Below are positions 8,073 to 17,562 of a stretch of DNA of 64,000 nucleotides, piece by piece. Location of the stretch: assembly GCF_012396505.1 (NCBI RefSeq), contig NZ_JAAXPN010000005.1:1-64000 (forward strand), in the 5' to 3' direction. The first letter of the stretch is position 1, and the number at the start of each line of letters is the position of its first letter. Both the position numbers and the translations under genes were made by a program. Source of the DNA: Periweissella fabalis (GTDB lineage Bacteria > Bacillota > Bacilli > Lactobacillales > Lactobacillaceae). The notes under the pieces were generated by a model. That model was not told the DNA's origin and did no database searches. It saw nothing but the letters and a program-made list of their open reading frames with translations.

Positions 8073-8429
8073 TCAATCAAATAAGTTTTTTATTTGTACA
8101 TTGGGATCAATAACTTCTCCAAGTCCACTCAAAGTTAACTGGTTAAATGGAGGTATATAAGCAAGCTTCATCTGTGATATAAGCATGTCCTTTGAGTGTG
8201 GTTTCACATAAATTTTACCAATATTAGAATTAATTTCAAGTTGGTAGTCTGGTGTATCTTGTGTTTGTTTGACAATTATTATTCTAAAAGCAGTATCCAT
8301 TGTACAAGAAGCCGCACCAGTTGCAAATTGACCTGTCCCATCATCTAAATCAAGTAAGATTTTGGCACCAGCCTTAACAGCTTTCATCAATCGTTCTTCT
8401 AGTTTCCCTGTAATTTCTAAGTTATACAT
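8073..8429 (-). CDS. Iron-sulfur cluster biosynthesis family protein (HesB/YqkB-like)
   Basis: A 118-residue protein resembling the small HesB/YqkB-like proteins of lactobacilli: [16 protein letters not shown], one Cys in [16 protein letters not shown], then a strand-rich C-terminal half. IscA-type Fe-S carriers have three conserved cysteines; here only Cys42 or so is seen, so a carrier role is uncertain. Start ATG has AGGAGG 7 nt upstream. It is the first gene of an operon with msrB. Family call rests on recalled sequence pattern, not on a search. Confidence 0.62.
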   Translation of the reverse strand: MYNLEITGKLEERLMKAVKAGAKILLDLDDGTGQFATGAASCTMDTAFRIIIVKQTQDTPDYQLEINSNIGKIYVKPHSKDMLISQMKLAYIPPFNQLTLSGLGEVIDPNVQIKNLFD

Positions 8430-8568
8430 TGCAACCTCCTAGTATATTAATATATTAACTTGTAAACATCATACAGCCATATAATTAAGTGAATATTAAA
8501 TTCACTAGTAATTAGTTAGTAATATAATTGTCGTTAGTTTACTCGTTTTTTTGTCTAAAGTCAAAGAA

Positions 8569-8655
8569 TAGATAATTTCATAAAATACGAAAAAGACCGA
8601 CTTTTTTACAAAATCGGTCTTTTCTAATTTATTCTTTTACCTGGGGATTTTTATC
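8569..8655 (-). repeat. Intergenic repeat element, copy 2 (contains a terminator)
   Basis: Second copy of the element at 2769-2855, here between thrS and the HesB-like gene. The strongest match is the block from TAGATAATTTCAT to ACGAAAAAGAC and the CTAATTT block after the hairpin. Confidence 0.6.
8590..8623 (-). terminator. Terminator after thrS
   Basis: AAAAGACCGA and TCGGTCTTTT form a 10-bp stem with a 13-nt loop about 100 bp past the thrS stop on the minus strand, followed by TTTTTC. A second, weaker palindrome (GGGATTT..AAATTCCC, 8644-8664) lies between. Confidence 0.82.
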
Positions 8656-8725
8656 AAATTCCCACATATCGCCATCAAAACTATAGCTTATTCTTTCTAT
8701 TGGCCAAAGATAGTATGAAAATAAA

Positions 8726-10675
8726 TTACTTAGTTTCACGTGAGTAGTTGGCAATATCACTCAAGATAACATCGTAGAATTCACTAGCAGCCATTGGTGT
8801 CGTCTTTTCTTCTCCATAACGACGAACTGTAACGGTGCCATTTTCTTTTTCTTGATCCCCAACTACAATGGTGTATGGTACCTTACTTGTTTGGGCATCA
8901 CGAATCAAGTAACCCATCTTTTCGTTACGAGTATCAACCGTTGCCCGCACGTTCATTACTTGTAACTTACGCATAATTTCGTCAGCATAAGCACCGTGAG
9001 CTTCTTGGTTAACTGGGATGATTACTGCTTGCTTAGGTGCTAACCAAGTTGGGAAAGCACCCTTGTATAATTCAGTTAAGTAAGCCGTAAAACGTTCCAT
9101 CGTTGAAATCAAGCCACGGTGAATCATAACTGGCCGGTGTGTATTTTGACCATCTTCACCAACGTAAGTTAAATCAAAACGTTCTGGTAATAAGAAGTCC
9201 AATTGAATTGTTGAAAGCGTTTCTTCACCACCAAGAGCTGTCTTGATTTGAACATCAAGTTTTGGACCGTAAAAGGCTGCTTCACCTTCGGCTTCAAAGT
9301 AGTCAAGACCCATGTCGTCCATGGCAGTTTTTAACATCTTTTGGCTCTTAATCCACATGTTGTCGTCATCAAAGTACTTTTCAGTATTTTCAGGATCACG
9401 GTATGAAAGCCGGAAACGATAGTCCGTAATGTTAAAGTCAGCATACACTTCAACCATCAACTTCAAGATTGATTTGAATTCTTCTTCAACTTGTTCAAGC
9501 ATCACAAAAGTGTGTCCATCGTTTAATGACATTTCACGTACACGTGATAAACCAGTTAAGGCACCTGATTTTTCGTAACGGTGCATCATCCCAATTTCAG
9601 CAATCCGAATTGGCAATTCACGGTATGAGTGCACATGGTGGTTGTACACTTGAATGTGTGAAGGACAGTTCATTGGCCGTAATTCAAGGAATTCACCATC
9701 ACCCATATCCATTGGTGGGAACATGTCATCATGGTAGTGGTCCCAGTGACCTGATTGCTTGTACAAGTTCAAGTTAGACATGATTGGTGTGTAAACGTGT
9801 TCGTAACCGTGTTGTAATTCCTTATCAACAATGTAACGTTCCAACGTCCGACGGATTGTAGCCCCATTTGGCATCCAAACTGGTAACCCAGCCCCAACTT
9901 CTGGTGAAGTAAAGAACAAGTCTAAATCTTTACCAATCTTACGGTGGTCACGTTCTTTGGCTTCTTCACGACGTGCAAGTTCTGCATCAACATCTGCAGC
10001 CTTCCAAAAGGCAGTTCCGTAAATTCGTTGCATCATTGGGTTTGATGACTTACCACGCCAGTAAGCACCAGCTACTGAAGTAAGTTTAAAGTTCTTAATC
10101 AAACCAGTTGAAGCGACGTGGCCCCCACGGCAAAGATCTGTAAATTCACCTTGTGAATATACTGTTATTTTTTCATCTTCAGGTAAATCGTTAATTAATT
10201 CAACCTTGTATGGATCATTTTTGAATAATTCCAACGCATCGGCACGTGAGATTTCACGACCCACAATTGGTAAATCTTCTTTAACAATCTTTTTCATTTC
10301 AGCTTCAATTTGTGAAAATTCATCAACAGACACTTGGCCAGCTGGACGATCAGTATCGTAATAGAATCCATTAGCAATCGCTGGTCCTACTCCAAAGTGG
10401 GTGTCTGGATGTAACCGTTTAAGCGCTTGAGCTAATAAATGTGCAGCTGAATGGCGAAGAATTTCCAATGATTCTTCTGAATCCTTGGTAATGATTTCTA
10501 ATGAACCATCACTAGCTAATGCATCATTTAAGCCCACAAATTTTCCTTCGAACTTACCTGCTATTGACTTCTTTGCCAAAGAAGTTGAAATACTTTTAGC
10601 AATTTCAAGTGTTGAGATTCCACTTTCAAATGGTTTTACTGAACCATCAGGGAATGTAATTTTAATTTCTGCCAT
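8726..10675 (-). CDS. thrS: Threonine-tRNA ligase
   Basis: A 649-residue class II synthetase that charges tRNA-Thr. Domains in order: N-terminal TGS domain (about 1-62), editing domain with [11 protein letters not shown] and the late CRGGHV zinc/editing motif, catalytic core from about residue 245 with [22 protein letters not shown] and the metal-binding Cys/His set, and the C-terminal anticodon-binding domain ([32 protein letters not shown]). Full length. Start ATG has GAGGAG 8 nt upstream. Expression is controlled by the T-box leader just upstream. Confidence 0.97.
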   Translation of the reverse strand: MAEIKITFPDGSVKPFESGISTLEIAKSISTSLAKKSIAGKFEGKFVGLNDALASDGSLEIITKDSEESLEILRHSAAHLLAQALKRLHPDTHFGVGPAIANGFYYDTDRPAGQVSVDEFSQIEAEMKKIVKEDLPIVGREISRADALELFKNDPYKVELINDLPEDEKITVYSQGEFTDLCRGGHVASTGLIKNFKLTSVAGAYWRGKSSNPMMQRIYGTAFWKAADVDAELARREEAKERDHRKIGKDLDLFFTSPEVGAGLPVWMPNGATIRRTLERYIVDKELQHGYEHVYTPIMSNLNLYKQSGHWDHYHDDMFPPMDMGDGEFLELRPMNCPSHIQVYNHHVHSYRELPIRIAEIGMMHRYEKSGALTGLSRVREMSLNDGHTFVMLEQVEEEFKSILKLMVEVYADFNITDYRFRLSYRDPENTEKYFDDDNMWIKSQKMLKTAMDDMGLDYFEAEGEAAFYGPKLDVQIKTALGGEETLSTIQLDFLLPERFDLTYVGEDGQNTHRPVMIHRGLISTMERFTAYLTELYKGAFPTWLAPKQAVIIPVNQEAHGAYADEIMRKLQVMNVRATVDTRNEKMGYLIRDAQTSKVPYTIVVGDQEKENGTVTVRRYGEEKTTPMAASEFYDVILSDIANYSRETK

Positions 10676-10701
10676 CTACTTGCTCCTCAAATTTTTAAAA
10701 T

Positions 10702-10956
10702 AAAAAAGTCCTCCACGACACTTAATTTGTGTCATGAAGGACGTTATATACAAACGTGGTACCACCTAAATTCATTTTAGCTTTCCTAGCTAAAACCTCA
10801 GCTGTTTTATAACGGAAACAACCCGAACATAGTTGGCTATGCCATTTCACAAGTAGTCAACAATAGCTTTCTATTCGCAAAGTTCCAGCCAAGCTTTGCG
10901 TTCTCTTAAAATAGAAATATCCATTGAAGGTGTCTTGATCACTAATTTATGCTTTA
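10702..10956 (-). promoter_or_regulatory. T-box riboswitch of thrS
   Basis: The T-box AGGTGGTACCACG reads on the minus strand at 10767-10755. A terminator hairpin (GTCCTTCATGACAC / GTGTCGTGGAGGAC, 10742-10708) with a T-run follows. Stem I can be folded: CGCAAAG/CTTTGCG capped by an 11-nt loop, an AG-bulge AAGAGAA, then CAATGG/CTATTG. The specifier loop 3' strand reads TTGACTA, giving specifier ACU (10857-10855), a threonine codon. Uncharged tRNA-Thr would favour the antiterminator and switch thrS on. Fold made by eye. Confidence 0.9.
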
Positions 10957-10985
10957 ATTAAAGCACGTTTATTTTAATTAAGCAA
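10957..10985 (-). promoter_or_regulatory. Possible promoter of thrS
   Basis: TTGCTT (10985-10980), 17-bp spacer, TTTAAT (10962-10957) on the minus strand, placed correctly to start the T-box leader. The -10 lies in the palindrome TGCTTTAATTAAAGCA (10950-10965). Confidence 0.42.
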
Positions 10986-10992
10986 GAATAAT

Positions 10993-12531
10993 TTAAACGC
11001 TTGCCTCAATTTCTGCAATAACATCTCTTGCCACTTGCATATCACCACGATAGGGTGTATCGACACCATTTATTTTTTGATATGGATCAAGCCCCTTACC
11101 AACAATAGCTACAACATCATCATCCGTGCTCATTAATAAAGCCTTCTTAATTGCCGTTGGTCGATCCATTTCGTAGTGCAATTCAACAACCGTCTCGTCA
11201 GTAGCCGCTGCAATTTCCGCTGCAATTGCTTGTGGATCCTCGTATTGAGGATCATCAGCTGTTAACCAAACAATATCTGCTTGTTCTTCACTCACTGCTT
11301 GCCCAAAGCCAGCTCGGCGTGATTCACCTTTATTACCAGGTGAACCTAAAACGACAATTACTTTACCTACTGGATGTTGCTGATGCAGGAAGCTGAGTAA
11401 TGCTTTAACAGAAATATAGTTATGTGCATAATCAACATATACCATTCCATGGTTTTTAGTAGCAAAAGACTCCATGCGACCAGGAACCGTCACTTCATTT
11501 AATCCTATAACCATACTTTGGTGATCAGCATGTGCCAATCCAACTGCAATTAAAACACTAGCCGCATTACTTTCATTATAATCACCAGGTACGTTTAAAT
11601 TATACTCTCCGGCAATACCTAATTTCTTACTTTTACTTGTTTGAGCTGTAACTAAAAGTTGGCTTCGCGTTAAATCTGCATGGCCAGTAAAACTAACATC
11701 TGGTTGCACATTTACAACTGGTTGAGATCCTTTGTGACCATAAACAAATATATCTTCACTCGCATGGCCCTTTTGAGCACGATTGTATATTTCCGCAAAA
11801 TGATCACTTTCAGCGTTAATAATTACTTGGTCGCTATTATCAAGTAACATTAGTTTATGAGCTAAATAATCTTCAAATGTTGGGTGTTCTAGTGGACCAA
11901 TATGATCAGGTGATATATTTAAGAAAATACCGACATTAAATCGTAAACCATAAACTCGGCTTTTTTTATATGCTTGTGAAGAAACCTCCATCACCAAATG
12001 TGTCATCCCATTATCAACAACTCGGCGCATATCATGAAATAAATCGAGAGATTCTGGTGTTGATAAATCAGATTTAAATTGTTCGTTAGGTCCTAAAATG
12101 CGATCAATAGTTGAAAAAAGTGCTGTTTTTCCATGGGTACTATTTTGCAAAATTTCATGGGTAAAGTATGCTGCTGTTGTTTTACCTTTTGTTCCCGTAT
12201 AAGCCACGATAAATAAATCATTTTGAGGATAATTATAAAATGCTGCACTCAAAAGCGACATTGCTTTTTGAACATCTTTGACAATAATTGCTGCTATGTT
12301 AGCACCTTCTGCATAATTTTTATCGGCAACAAATGCTTGGGCACCACTTTCAATAGCACTTGTCAGAAACGCCGGCTTGAAGTTACCTTTAACAAAAAAC
12401 AACGTATCCGCACTTACCTTTCGCGAATCATATGCAATTGCTTTAAATTCCATAACATTAGGTCGCTCTACACTAACTAATAACTCATACTTAGTTAAAA
12501 TATCAATAATTTCTTGCCAACTAATGGCCAT
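10993..12531 (-). CDS. murE: UDP-N-acetylmuramyl-tripeptide synthetase, L-lysine adding
   Basis: Adds the third residue to UDP-MurNAc-L-Ala-D-Glu in peptidoglycan synthesis. Mur ligase signs: AYTGTKGKTTAAYF (ATP P-loop), DLSTPESLDLFHDM, MEVSSQA, NISPDHIGPLEHP, VDYAHNYISVKALL, and LGSPGNKGESRR. The specificity stretch TADDPQYEDPQ has DDP rather than the DNPR of diaminopimelate enzymes, which points to L-Lys at position 3 of the stem peptide. ATG 12531 is preferred (GAAGAG 7 nt upstream) over the ATG two codons earlier. It lies 25 nt after folC, probably in the same operon, and ends just before the thrS promoter. Confidence 0.9.
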   Translation of the reverse strand: MAISWQEIIDILTKYELLVSVERPNVMEFKAIAYDSRKVSADTLFFVKGNFKPAFLTSAIESGAQAFVADKNYAEGANIAAIIVKDVQKAMSLLSAAFYNYPQNDLFIVAYTGTKGKTTAAYFTHEILQNSTHGKTALFSTIDRILGPNEQFKSDLSTPESLDLFHDMRRVVDNGMTHLVMEVSSQAYKKSRVYGLRFNVGIFLNISPDHIGPLEHPTFEDYLAHKLMLLDNSDQVIINAESDHFAEIYNRAQKGHASEDIFVYGHKGSQPVVNVQPDVSFTGHADLTRSQLLVTAQTSKSKKLGIAGEYNLNVPGDYNESNAASVLIAVGLAHADHQSMVIGLNEVTVPGRMESFATKNHGMVYVDYAHNYISVKALLSFLHQQHPVGKVIVVLGSPGNKGESRRAGFGQAVSEEQADIVWLTADDPQYEDPQAIAAEIAAATDETVVELHYEMDRPTAIKKALLMSTDDDVVAIVGKGLDPYQKINGVDTPYRGDMQVARDVIAEIEASV

Positions 12532-12555
12532 ATGCATTCTCTTCTTTCGTTAATT

Positions 12556-13851
12556 CTAAAATTTAATTCCCTTAACTGCTCGCAAGGTATAAAAAGACCC
12601 TGTGATAACAATCATTGCATCACTAGACTCCCGAATTTGCCTTGCAACTGTAATGGCTGCAGTCGGATCATCTGCAACTGAAACTTCAACATTATCATCC
12701 ATTTCTAAAATTTGTGCTGCAAGCTCATCAGCAGTCAATGAGCGGGTTGGATTTGCAGGTGTAATTGCAATTACACGTGCAACATGTGGTAACAAAGTTT
12801 CTAGCATTGTTATATAATTTTTATCACGTAAAATTCCTAAAATGACCGTTGGTTTAAATGGTAAGCGCCACGATTTAAGTGAAGCTACTAAAGCTTCGAT
12901 TCCATCTGGATTATGTGCAGCATCACGAATAATATTATTTTTCGCATCATATTCCATTCGTCCAGGTAACCTTGCTTGACCTAACCCCTGCTTAATTGCC
13001 GCAGTAGAAATTACATATTCTAATTCTCTTAAGACATTTATTGTTTGTAAAACTGTATTTAAATTAAGTAACTGAAATTGGCCACCTAAGCTCAAAAAAA
13101 CTTCGGCGTCATCATCAATTTTCACATTTGTTCCCGCTGGCGTTACTTTATAACTAGTAATCTTAGGGCGTGGCCCATGATATATTTTGGCCCCAATTAT
13201 TTGTGCGCGTTTTTCAATAATTGCTTGAACTTCAGCTTGCTGACCACTATAACTAATCACGTGGGCCCCTGGACGTAAAATACCACATTTAGCTTCCGCA
13301 ATTGCACCTAAACTGTCACCTAATATATTTTGATGATCAAGTGCTATTTTAGTGAAGATGTTAACGATTGAAGTTGTAATGGCATTGGTTGCATCTAGTT
13401 CACCACCAACGCCAACTTCAATAATCGCAATATCTAATTCTTGTGTAGCAAAAAAGTCTAATGCAATAATGACCCACCATTCGAAGAACGATAACGCTTG
13501 AATATCTAAAGCATGCTGTTTTAAAATCACTAGGATTTTATTAAATTCGGTCACAAACTCGTTCGAACTGATATAAGTGCTATCAACCATAATTTGTTCA
13601 CGGTGTGTATATAATCCTGGACTTGAAAATTTTCCAACACGATAACCACTTGCTTGCAATATTTGGTTCAACATTTCCCCCGTCGAACCTTTTCCGTTTG
13701 TACCCGCAATATGAATAATTTTATATTGTTGATCCGGATTATCAAGCCAACTTAATACTTTACGTAAAAATGGAACCCGATTCTCATCAATTACTCGCCA
13801 ACCTTTATCCATTTGTTTGGTTATTTTTAAATATTCATCGTTATTTATCAT
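12556..13851 (-). CDS. folC: Folylpolyglutamate synthase / dihydrofolate synthase
   Basis: A 431-residue Mur-ligase-like enzyme that adds glutamate to dihydropteroate and to folates. Signs: HIAGTNGKGSTGEMLNQIL (P-loop), FSSPGLYTHREQI, FEWWVIIALDFF, EVGVGGELDATNAI, KIALDHQNILGDSL, RDAAHNPDGIEALV. Start ATG 13851 has GGAG 9 nt upstream; the in-frame TTG at 13866 would overlap it. The C-terminal part is shorter in conserved blocks than the N-terminal domain but complete. First gene of a probable folC-murE unit. Confidence 0.94.
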   Translation of the reverse strand: MINNDEYLKITKQMDKGWRVIDENRVPFLRKVLSWLDNPDQQYKIIHIAGTNGKGSTGEMLNQILQASGYRVGKFSSPGLYTHREQIMVDSTYISSNEFVTEFNKILVILKQHALDIQALSFFEWWVIIALDFFATQELDIAIIEVGVGGELDATNAITTSIVNIFTKIALDHQNILGDSLGAIAEAKCGILRPGAHVISYSGQQAEVQAIIEKRAQIIGAKIYHGPRPKITSYKVTPAGTNVKIDDDAEVFLSLGGQFQLLNLNTVLQTINVLRELEYVISTAAIKQGLGQARLPGRMEYDAKNNIIRDAAHNPDGIEALVASLKSWRLPFKPTVILGILRDKNYITMLETLLPHVARVIAITPANPTRSLTADELAAQILEMDDNVEVSVADDPTAAITVARQIRESSDAMIVITGSFYTLRAVKGIKF

Positions 13852-13928
13852 TTTAAATATCTCCAACCGAAATTACATGATTTAAAACTATTAGTCCAAT
13901 TCTATCATAATTAAGCAATTACACGTGC

Positions 13929-13963
13929 AAAAAAGGCAGATTCCACTAAGTAGAATCTACCTT
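13929..13963 (-). terminator. Terminator after trmB
   Basis: On the minus strand AAGGTAGATTC and GAATCTGCCTT pair with one mismatch, closing an ACT/AGT inner stem, then TTTTTT. It ends the ecsA-ecsB-trmB unit. Confidence 0.88.
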
Positions 13964-13978
13964 ATTCGATATTTGGAG

Positions 13979-14641
13979 TTACTTTGCGTTAAAATGACCT
14001 AAATACTTGTAAATTGGCCCTTTTACTTTGAATTTTTGCTCATATTCAGTTTCAACATTTTGTTCAAGATTAGCTGGATCTTCATTGTGCATATCAAGCC
14101 ACACTTTATCAAAAGTCATGCCATAATTTGCAAAACTGCCTAATGAATATTCGAATAGACCACGATTATCAGTTTTGAATTCAACTTCACCATTGGCTGG
14201 TAAAATATTTTCATAACTTTGTAAGAATGATTTATAAGTTAATCGCCGTTTTTCATGTCCTGACTTTGGCCACGGATCAGAAAAGTTCAAATATACTTTA
14301 GCTACTTCACCTTTAGCAAAGTATGTATCAACGCCGGCTCCATCCCCATATACAAAACGCAAGTTAGGTAGTTCATCGGCATCTTCAAACGCCTTTCGTC
14401 CTGCAACCGCTACTGCGCCTTCTTGGATTTCCATCCCAATAAAGTTAATGTCAGGGAATTTTTTAGCCATTCCAATAATAAATTGACCTTTCCCAGTTCC
14501 AACTTCAATCATAATTGGTTGTTCTTTTGGAAAAATACTTTGCCAGTTATTTTTTAATGTTTCTGCCTTAGCTTGTGTAATAACTAAATCAGCATGGTCA
14601 GCAAGCCATTTTACTGCCCAAGGTTTTCGACGTAAACGCAT
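13979..14641 (-). CDS. trmB: tRNA (guanine-N7-)-methyltransferase
   Basis: A 220-residue SAM-dependent enzyme that makes m7G46 in tRNA. Signs: the SAM loop IMIEVGTGKGQFI, NFIGMEIQEGAV, and the TrmB catalytic signature NFSDPWPKSGHEKRRLT. Length is normal for Firmicutes. Start ATG has GAGGAAC 8 nt upstream. It follows ecsB by 21 nt and is the last gene before the terminator, so it is probably cotranscribed with ecsAB. Confidence 0.95.
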   Translation of the reverse strand: MRLRRKPWAVKWLADHADLVITQAKAETLKNNWQSIFPKEQPIMIEVGTGKGQFIIGMAKKFPDINFIGMEIQEGAVAVAGRKAFEDADELPNLRFVYGDGAGVDTYFAKGEVAKVYLNFSDPWPKSGHEKRRLTYKSFLQSYENILPANGEVEFKTDNRGLFEYSLGSFANYGMTFDKVWLDMHNEDPANLEQNVETEYEQKFKVKGPIYKYLGHFNAK

Positions 14642-14662
14642 CTGAGTTCCTCAATTTCTATT

Positions 14663-15868
14663 TCAATAATTCTTTTCTTTACGTGCAATTCGTTTTGGTA
14701 CTAACCAGTAACTAAAAAGCACAATTTCAACAATAATAATCACTATACTAATAAAAAAAGTAGACCATGGAGCACTACCAATTAAATTAGCTAGAAGCAA
14801 GATAATCCCAATCACACTCAACACTTTAGTTATCACTTGCTTGAAGTTACGTTGGCGGATTTTTGCATCAATAGGATACAAGTGGGTAAATACTATTTCA
14901 TCATATTTATGATAAAGTGGCAACAATTGAATACCAATTAAGTATAAGACCAGTACTAAAATTATTGGCGTTACAATTTCATTGTGTACAAAATATGCAA
15001 TTAATGCACCAATTATGGTTAGTCTAATAATTAAACCAAAGTATTCACTACTTCGTAATAACCCACGCCAGTATAAATTAGTATACACATGTTGTGGGTT
15101 TTTGGGTAGTCGGTCAAACCAAAAATTTAACCAACGCCGACGTTTAGTCTGTCCACCAATTTGTGGAACATCCGTAAATAAATTAAAGAAACGGAGTATA
15201 TTTAATTGCCGACTATTTTCAATTTCGATTGCTTCATTCCAATCAAAAATACCGCTCCAAAATTTATCTCGAATCCCTAAGCGCCCAACCGCCACAAGTA
15301 GGACAAAGATAAATGCCCAGGCCATATCAAGTCGGACACCAAATAAAGCAAACGTTAATAATGGTAATACAACTCGTAACCACAATAAATTATGATGGCT
15401 ATAATAGCTTTGCATTTGATCATATAAAATCAAGCTCTTAAACACAATAAATGTTGGAATTAGCCATAATGTTTCAATTAGATTAGCTTGAAATGCAACC
15501 TCAATGAATGGTAATAAACAAATTATTCCGATTACTTGAACTAACAAACTCAGCCATAAACTATGACGCAGTGCAGCTTTTAGATACCGTTCCATATTAA
15601 TTTCTTGTGGCATTAAGAATACTTTATCAGCAGGCTTTAATAATGTTGCTAAATTACCAAACTGAAGTAGGCCAATCATTAAAAACATGGCGATGAATTT
15701 TTCCCACCATGTGTATTGTAATGTCTGCAAAAAACCAGCATACCAATACCCTAGACCACCAATTAAAAATACAAACGCAATTGTAAACTGATCATTAAAT
15801 ACTAATCGTAGATAACGTAACATTTTCTGCATGTATTTTTGTCGGCGTTGTTGAAATAATTTATCCAT
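14663..15868 (-). CDS. ecsB: ABC transporter permease EcsB
   Basis: A 401-residue membrane protein with about eight hydrophobic segments, several of them near the ends (ILVLVLYLIGIQLLP; SIVIIIVEIVLFSYW). It is the membrane partner of EcsA. In Bacillus the Ecs transporter is needed for normal protein secretion and for intramembrane proteolysis by RasP, probably by exporting peptides. It starts 2 nt after the ecsA stop codon, and the divergent hit gene beyond ecsA repeats the Bacillus gene order, which supports the call beyond sequence. Confidence 0.9.
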   Translation of the reverse strand: MDKLFQQRRQKYMQKMLRYLRLVFNDQFTIAFVFLIGGLGYWYAGFLQTLQYTWWEKFIAMFLMIGLLQFGNLATLLKPADKVFLMPQEINMERYLKAALRHSLWLSLLVQVIGIICLLPFIEVAFQANLIETLWLIPTFIVFKSLILYDQMQSYYSHHNLLWLRVVLPLLTFALFGVRLDMAWAFIFVLLVAVGRLGIRDKFWSGIFDWNEAIEIENSRQLNILRFFNLFTDVPQIGGQTKRRRWLNFWFDRLPKNPQHVYTNLYWRGLLRSSEYFGLIIRLTIIGALIAYFVHNEIVTPIILVLVLYLIGIQLLPLYHKYDEIVFTHLYPIDAKIRQRNFKQVITKVLSVIGIILLLANLIGSAPWSTFFISIVIIIVEIVLFSYWLVPKRIARKEKNY

Positions 15869-15870
15869 TT

Positions 15871-16599
15871 TTAGACCTCTTTCGCAAGTGTCAAATAGAT
15901 ATCATTCAAAGAGGAACCCGCTTCAGGAAACTGATCGCGTAAATAAGCCAAGGTGCCGTCAGCTCGGATTTCACCATTATGCAATAATACAAAACGATCG
16001 GCAATTTTTTCAGCTGTATCTAAGACATGGGTTGACATTAAAACTGCTGCTCCCCGAGCTTTAACTTCTGCAATTAGGCCAAGTAAGTCATGAACTGCTA
16101 ATGGGTCTAGGCCAATAAATGGTTCATCAATAATAAATACATCCGCATTAGTCATAAAAGCATTAACTAACATTACTTTTTGTTTCATACCTTTGGAGAA
16201 ATTTGCCGGAAACCATGTTAGTTTGTTATCCAAACGAAATATCTTCAATAACTCATTAGCACGATTCCATGCTGTTGCGTCATCTAGCTGATAAGCCATA
16301 ATGGTTAATTCTAAATGTTCTTTAAGTGTTAGTTCATCATATAAAACTGGTTGTTCTGGTACATAAGCAATTTTTTGCTTATATAAAGCTGGATTAGCCA
16401 TTAATGATGTTCCATCAATTGAAACATCACCATGCTGTGGTGTTAATAATCCGATAATATGGTTAATAGTTGTGGACTTACCGGCTCCGTTAAGTCCAAT
16501 CAAGGCAACTAATTCTTGATCTGCGACTTCAAAGTTAACGTCTTTAATTACAGGAACTTGTGAATATCCACCAACTAAATGATTAATTGTTAATGTCAT
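15871..16599 (-). CDS. ecsA: ABC transporter ATP-binding protein EcsA
   Basis: A 242-residue ATPase with Walker A GLNGAGKSTTINHI, Q-loop YVPEQPVLYDEL, an ABC signature in the relaxed form FSKGMKQKVML, Walker B VFIIDEPFIGLD, and the H-loop MSTHVLDTAEKI. The signature Lys in place of Gly2 (SKGM instead of SGGQ) is usual in EcsA. The start ATG has GAGAGGC nearby. Divergent from hit; an extended -10 promoter lies in between. Confidence 0.93.
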   Translation of the reverse strand: MTLTINHLVGGYSQVPVIKDVNFEVADQELVALIGLNGAGKSTTINHIIGLLTPQHGDVSIDGTSLMANPALYKQKIAYVPEQPVLYDELTLKEHLELTIMAYQLDDATAWNRANELLKIFRLDNKLTWFPANFSKGMKQKVMLVNAFMTNADVFIIDEPFIGLDPLAVHDLLGLIAEVKARGAAVLMSTHVLDTAEKIADRFVLLHNGEIRADGTLAYLRDQFPEAGSSLNDIYLTLAKEV

Positions 16600-16662
16600 T
16601 ACCGTGCCTCTCGTTTTAAAGTAATTTTAGTTTAAACTATTCAATAATAATCCTATCAAATC

Positions 16663-16668
16663 AGTATA
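16663..16668 (-). promoter_or_regulatory. Extended -10 promoter of ecsA
   Basis: On the minus strand TGGTATACT gives TG-n-TATACT (hexamer 16668-16663). No good -35 hexamer is seen 17 bp upstream, as is common for extended -10 promoters. Confidence 0.5.
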
Positions 16669-16690
16669 CCATACTCAATTATCTAAGTTA

Positions 16691-16699
16691 TGTTAGAAT
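16691..16699 (+). promoter_or_regulatory. Extended -10 promoter of hit
   Basis: TGTTAGAAT gives TG-n-TAGAAT about 85 bp before the hit start codon. No convincing -35 element. Confidence 0.42.
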
Positions 16700-16784
16700 T
16701 AATTCACTAAAGTATTACCAATAGTTTTATAAATGGGCTAAAATTAAATTATCAACTAATAATATATTTTTAAGGAGTTTTTTA

Positions 16785-17213
16785 ATGGAAGATTGTATTT
16801 TTTGCAAAATCGTAAACGGTGATATTCCAAGTTACAAAGTCTATGAAGATGATGATGTTCTTGGCTTCCTTGATATTACTCAAGTTACGCCTGGACACAC
16901 CCTCCTTATTCCCAAAAAGCATGTTACAAATATTTTTGAATACGATACTGATCTAGCTACGAAAGTCTTTACGAAGCTTCCTGAATTAGCACGTGCTATT
17001 AAGGCGATTAATAGTGATATTAAAGGTCTGAATATTATTAATAATAATGGCCAAATTGCTTACCAGTCAGTATTTCATTCACACATTCATTTAATTCCAC
17101 GATACAGTTCAGACGATGACATGAGTATTAAATTTTCAGACAACTCAGCTTTATACACTCCTGAACAATACGGAGATGTTCAAAAAGCCATTGCTAATCA
17201 CTTAACCAAATAA
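16785..17213 (+). CDS. hit: HIT family nucleotide-binding protein
   Basis: A 142-residue Hint-type histidine triad protein, likely a purine nucleotide phosphoramidase. The triad is FHSHIHLIPR (His-x-His-x-His), preceded by FCKIVNGDIPSYKVYEDD and TPGHTLLIPKKHV. AAGGAG lies upstream of the ATG. Its divergent position next to ecsA is the conserved Firmicutes arrangement. A coiled-coil gene follows after 11 nt. Confidence 0.94.
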   Translation: MEDCIFCKIVNGDIPSYKVYEDDDVLGFLDITQVTPGHTLLIPKKHVTNIFEYDTDLATKVFTKLPELARAIKAINSDIKGLNIINNNGQIAYQSVFHSHIHLIPRYSSDDDMSIKFSDNSALYTPEQYGDVQKAIANHLTK

Positions 17214-17224
17214 AGGAGGACTTG

Positions 17225-17515
17225 ATGATGTTTGCCCAATTAAATAATCGTTGGCGTCACCTATTTAACCAAATTCAATCAAACTTTCGACAACTAATTG
17301 CTCAAGTTAGCCAACTTAAGCAAGCTATTTCAAGCCTTAAAGTATCAAGCGAACAATTACAAGCGACTTTGCCGCAACTTGAAGCTTTACAAACCGATTT
17401 AGAACGTTCAGTTGCTAAATTTGAATTTAAAACTCAGCCACGTTTAGAACGGATTCAGCAACATCTTAATCGTATTCAAGCTGAACTTAATAAATATAAA
17501 CCAAAAAATAAATAA
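17225..17515 (+). CDS. Small coiled-coil protein (position of yhaH)
   Basis: A 96-residue, almost fully helical protein rich in Gln, Leu and Arg (QVSQLKQAISSLK, LQATLPQLEALQTDLERS), predicted by eye to be a coiled coil. There is no signal peptide or clear membrane segment. AGGAGG lies 5 nt before ATG 17225 and 8 nt before ATG 17228, so either may be used. It is cotranscribed with hit. In Bacillus the gene after hit is yhaH (YtxH-like), but similarity cannot be claimed from this sequence alone. Function unknown. Confidence 0.7.
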   Translation: MMFAQLNNRWRHLFNQIQSNFRQLIAQVSQLKQAISSLKVSSEQLQATLPQLEALQTDLERSVAKFEFKTQPRLERIQQHLNRIQAELNKYKPKNK

Positions 17516-17516
17516 T

Positions 17517-17551
17517 AAAAAAGCACTGACATACTACGTCAGTGCTTTTTT
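17517..17551. terminator. Bidirectional terminator
   Basis: AAAAAAGCACTGAC pairs with GTCAGTGCTTTTTT around a 7-nt loop. It serves the convergent hit unit and prsA. Confidence 0.94.
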
Positions 17552-17562
17552 ATTATTTATTT

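Noticed and set aside
8488-8506. AGTGAAT / ATTCACT inverted repeat before the HesB-like gene
   Set aside because: Short, AT-rich and not placed on a recognisable promoter; no reason to call it an operator.
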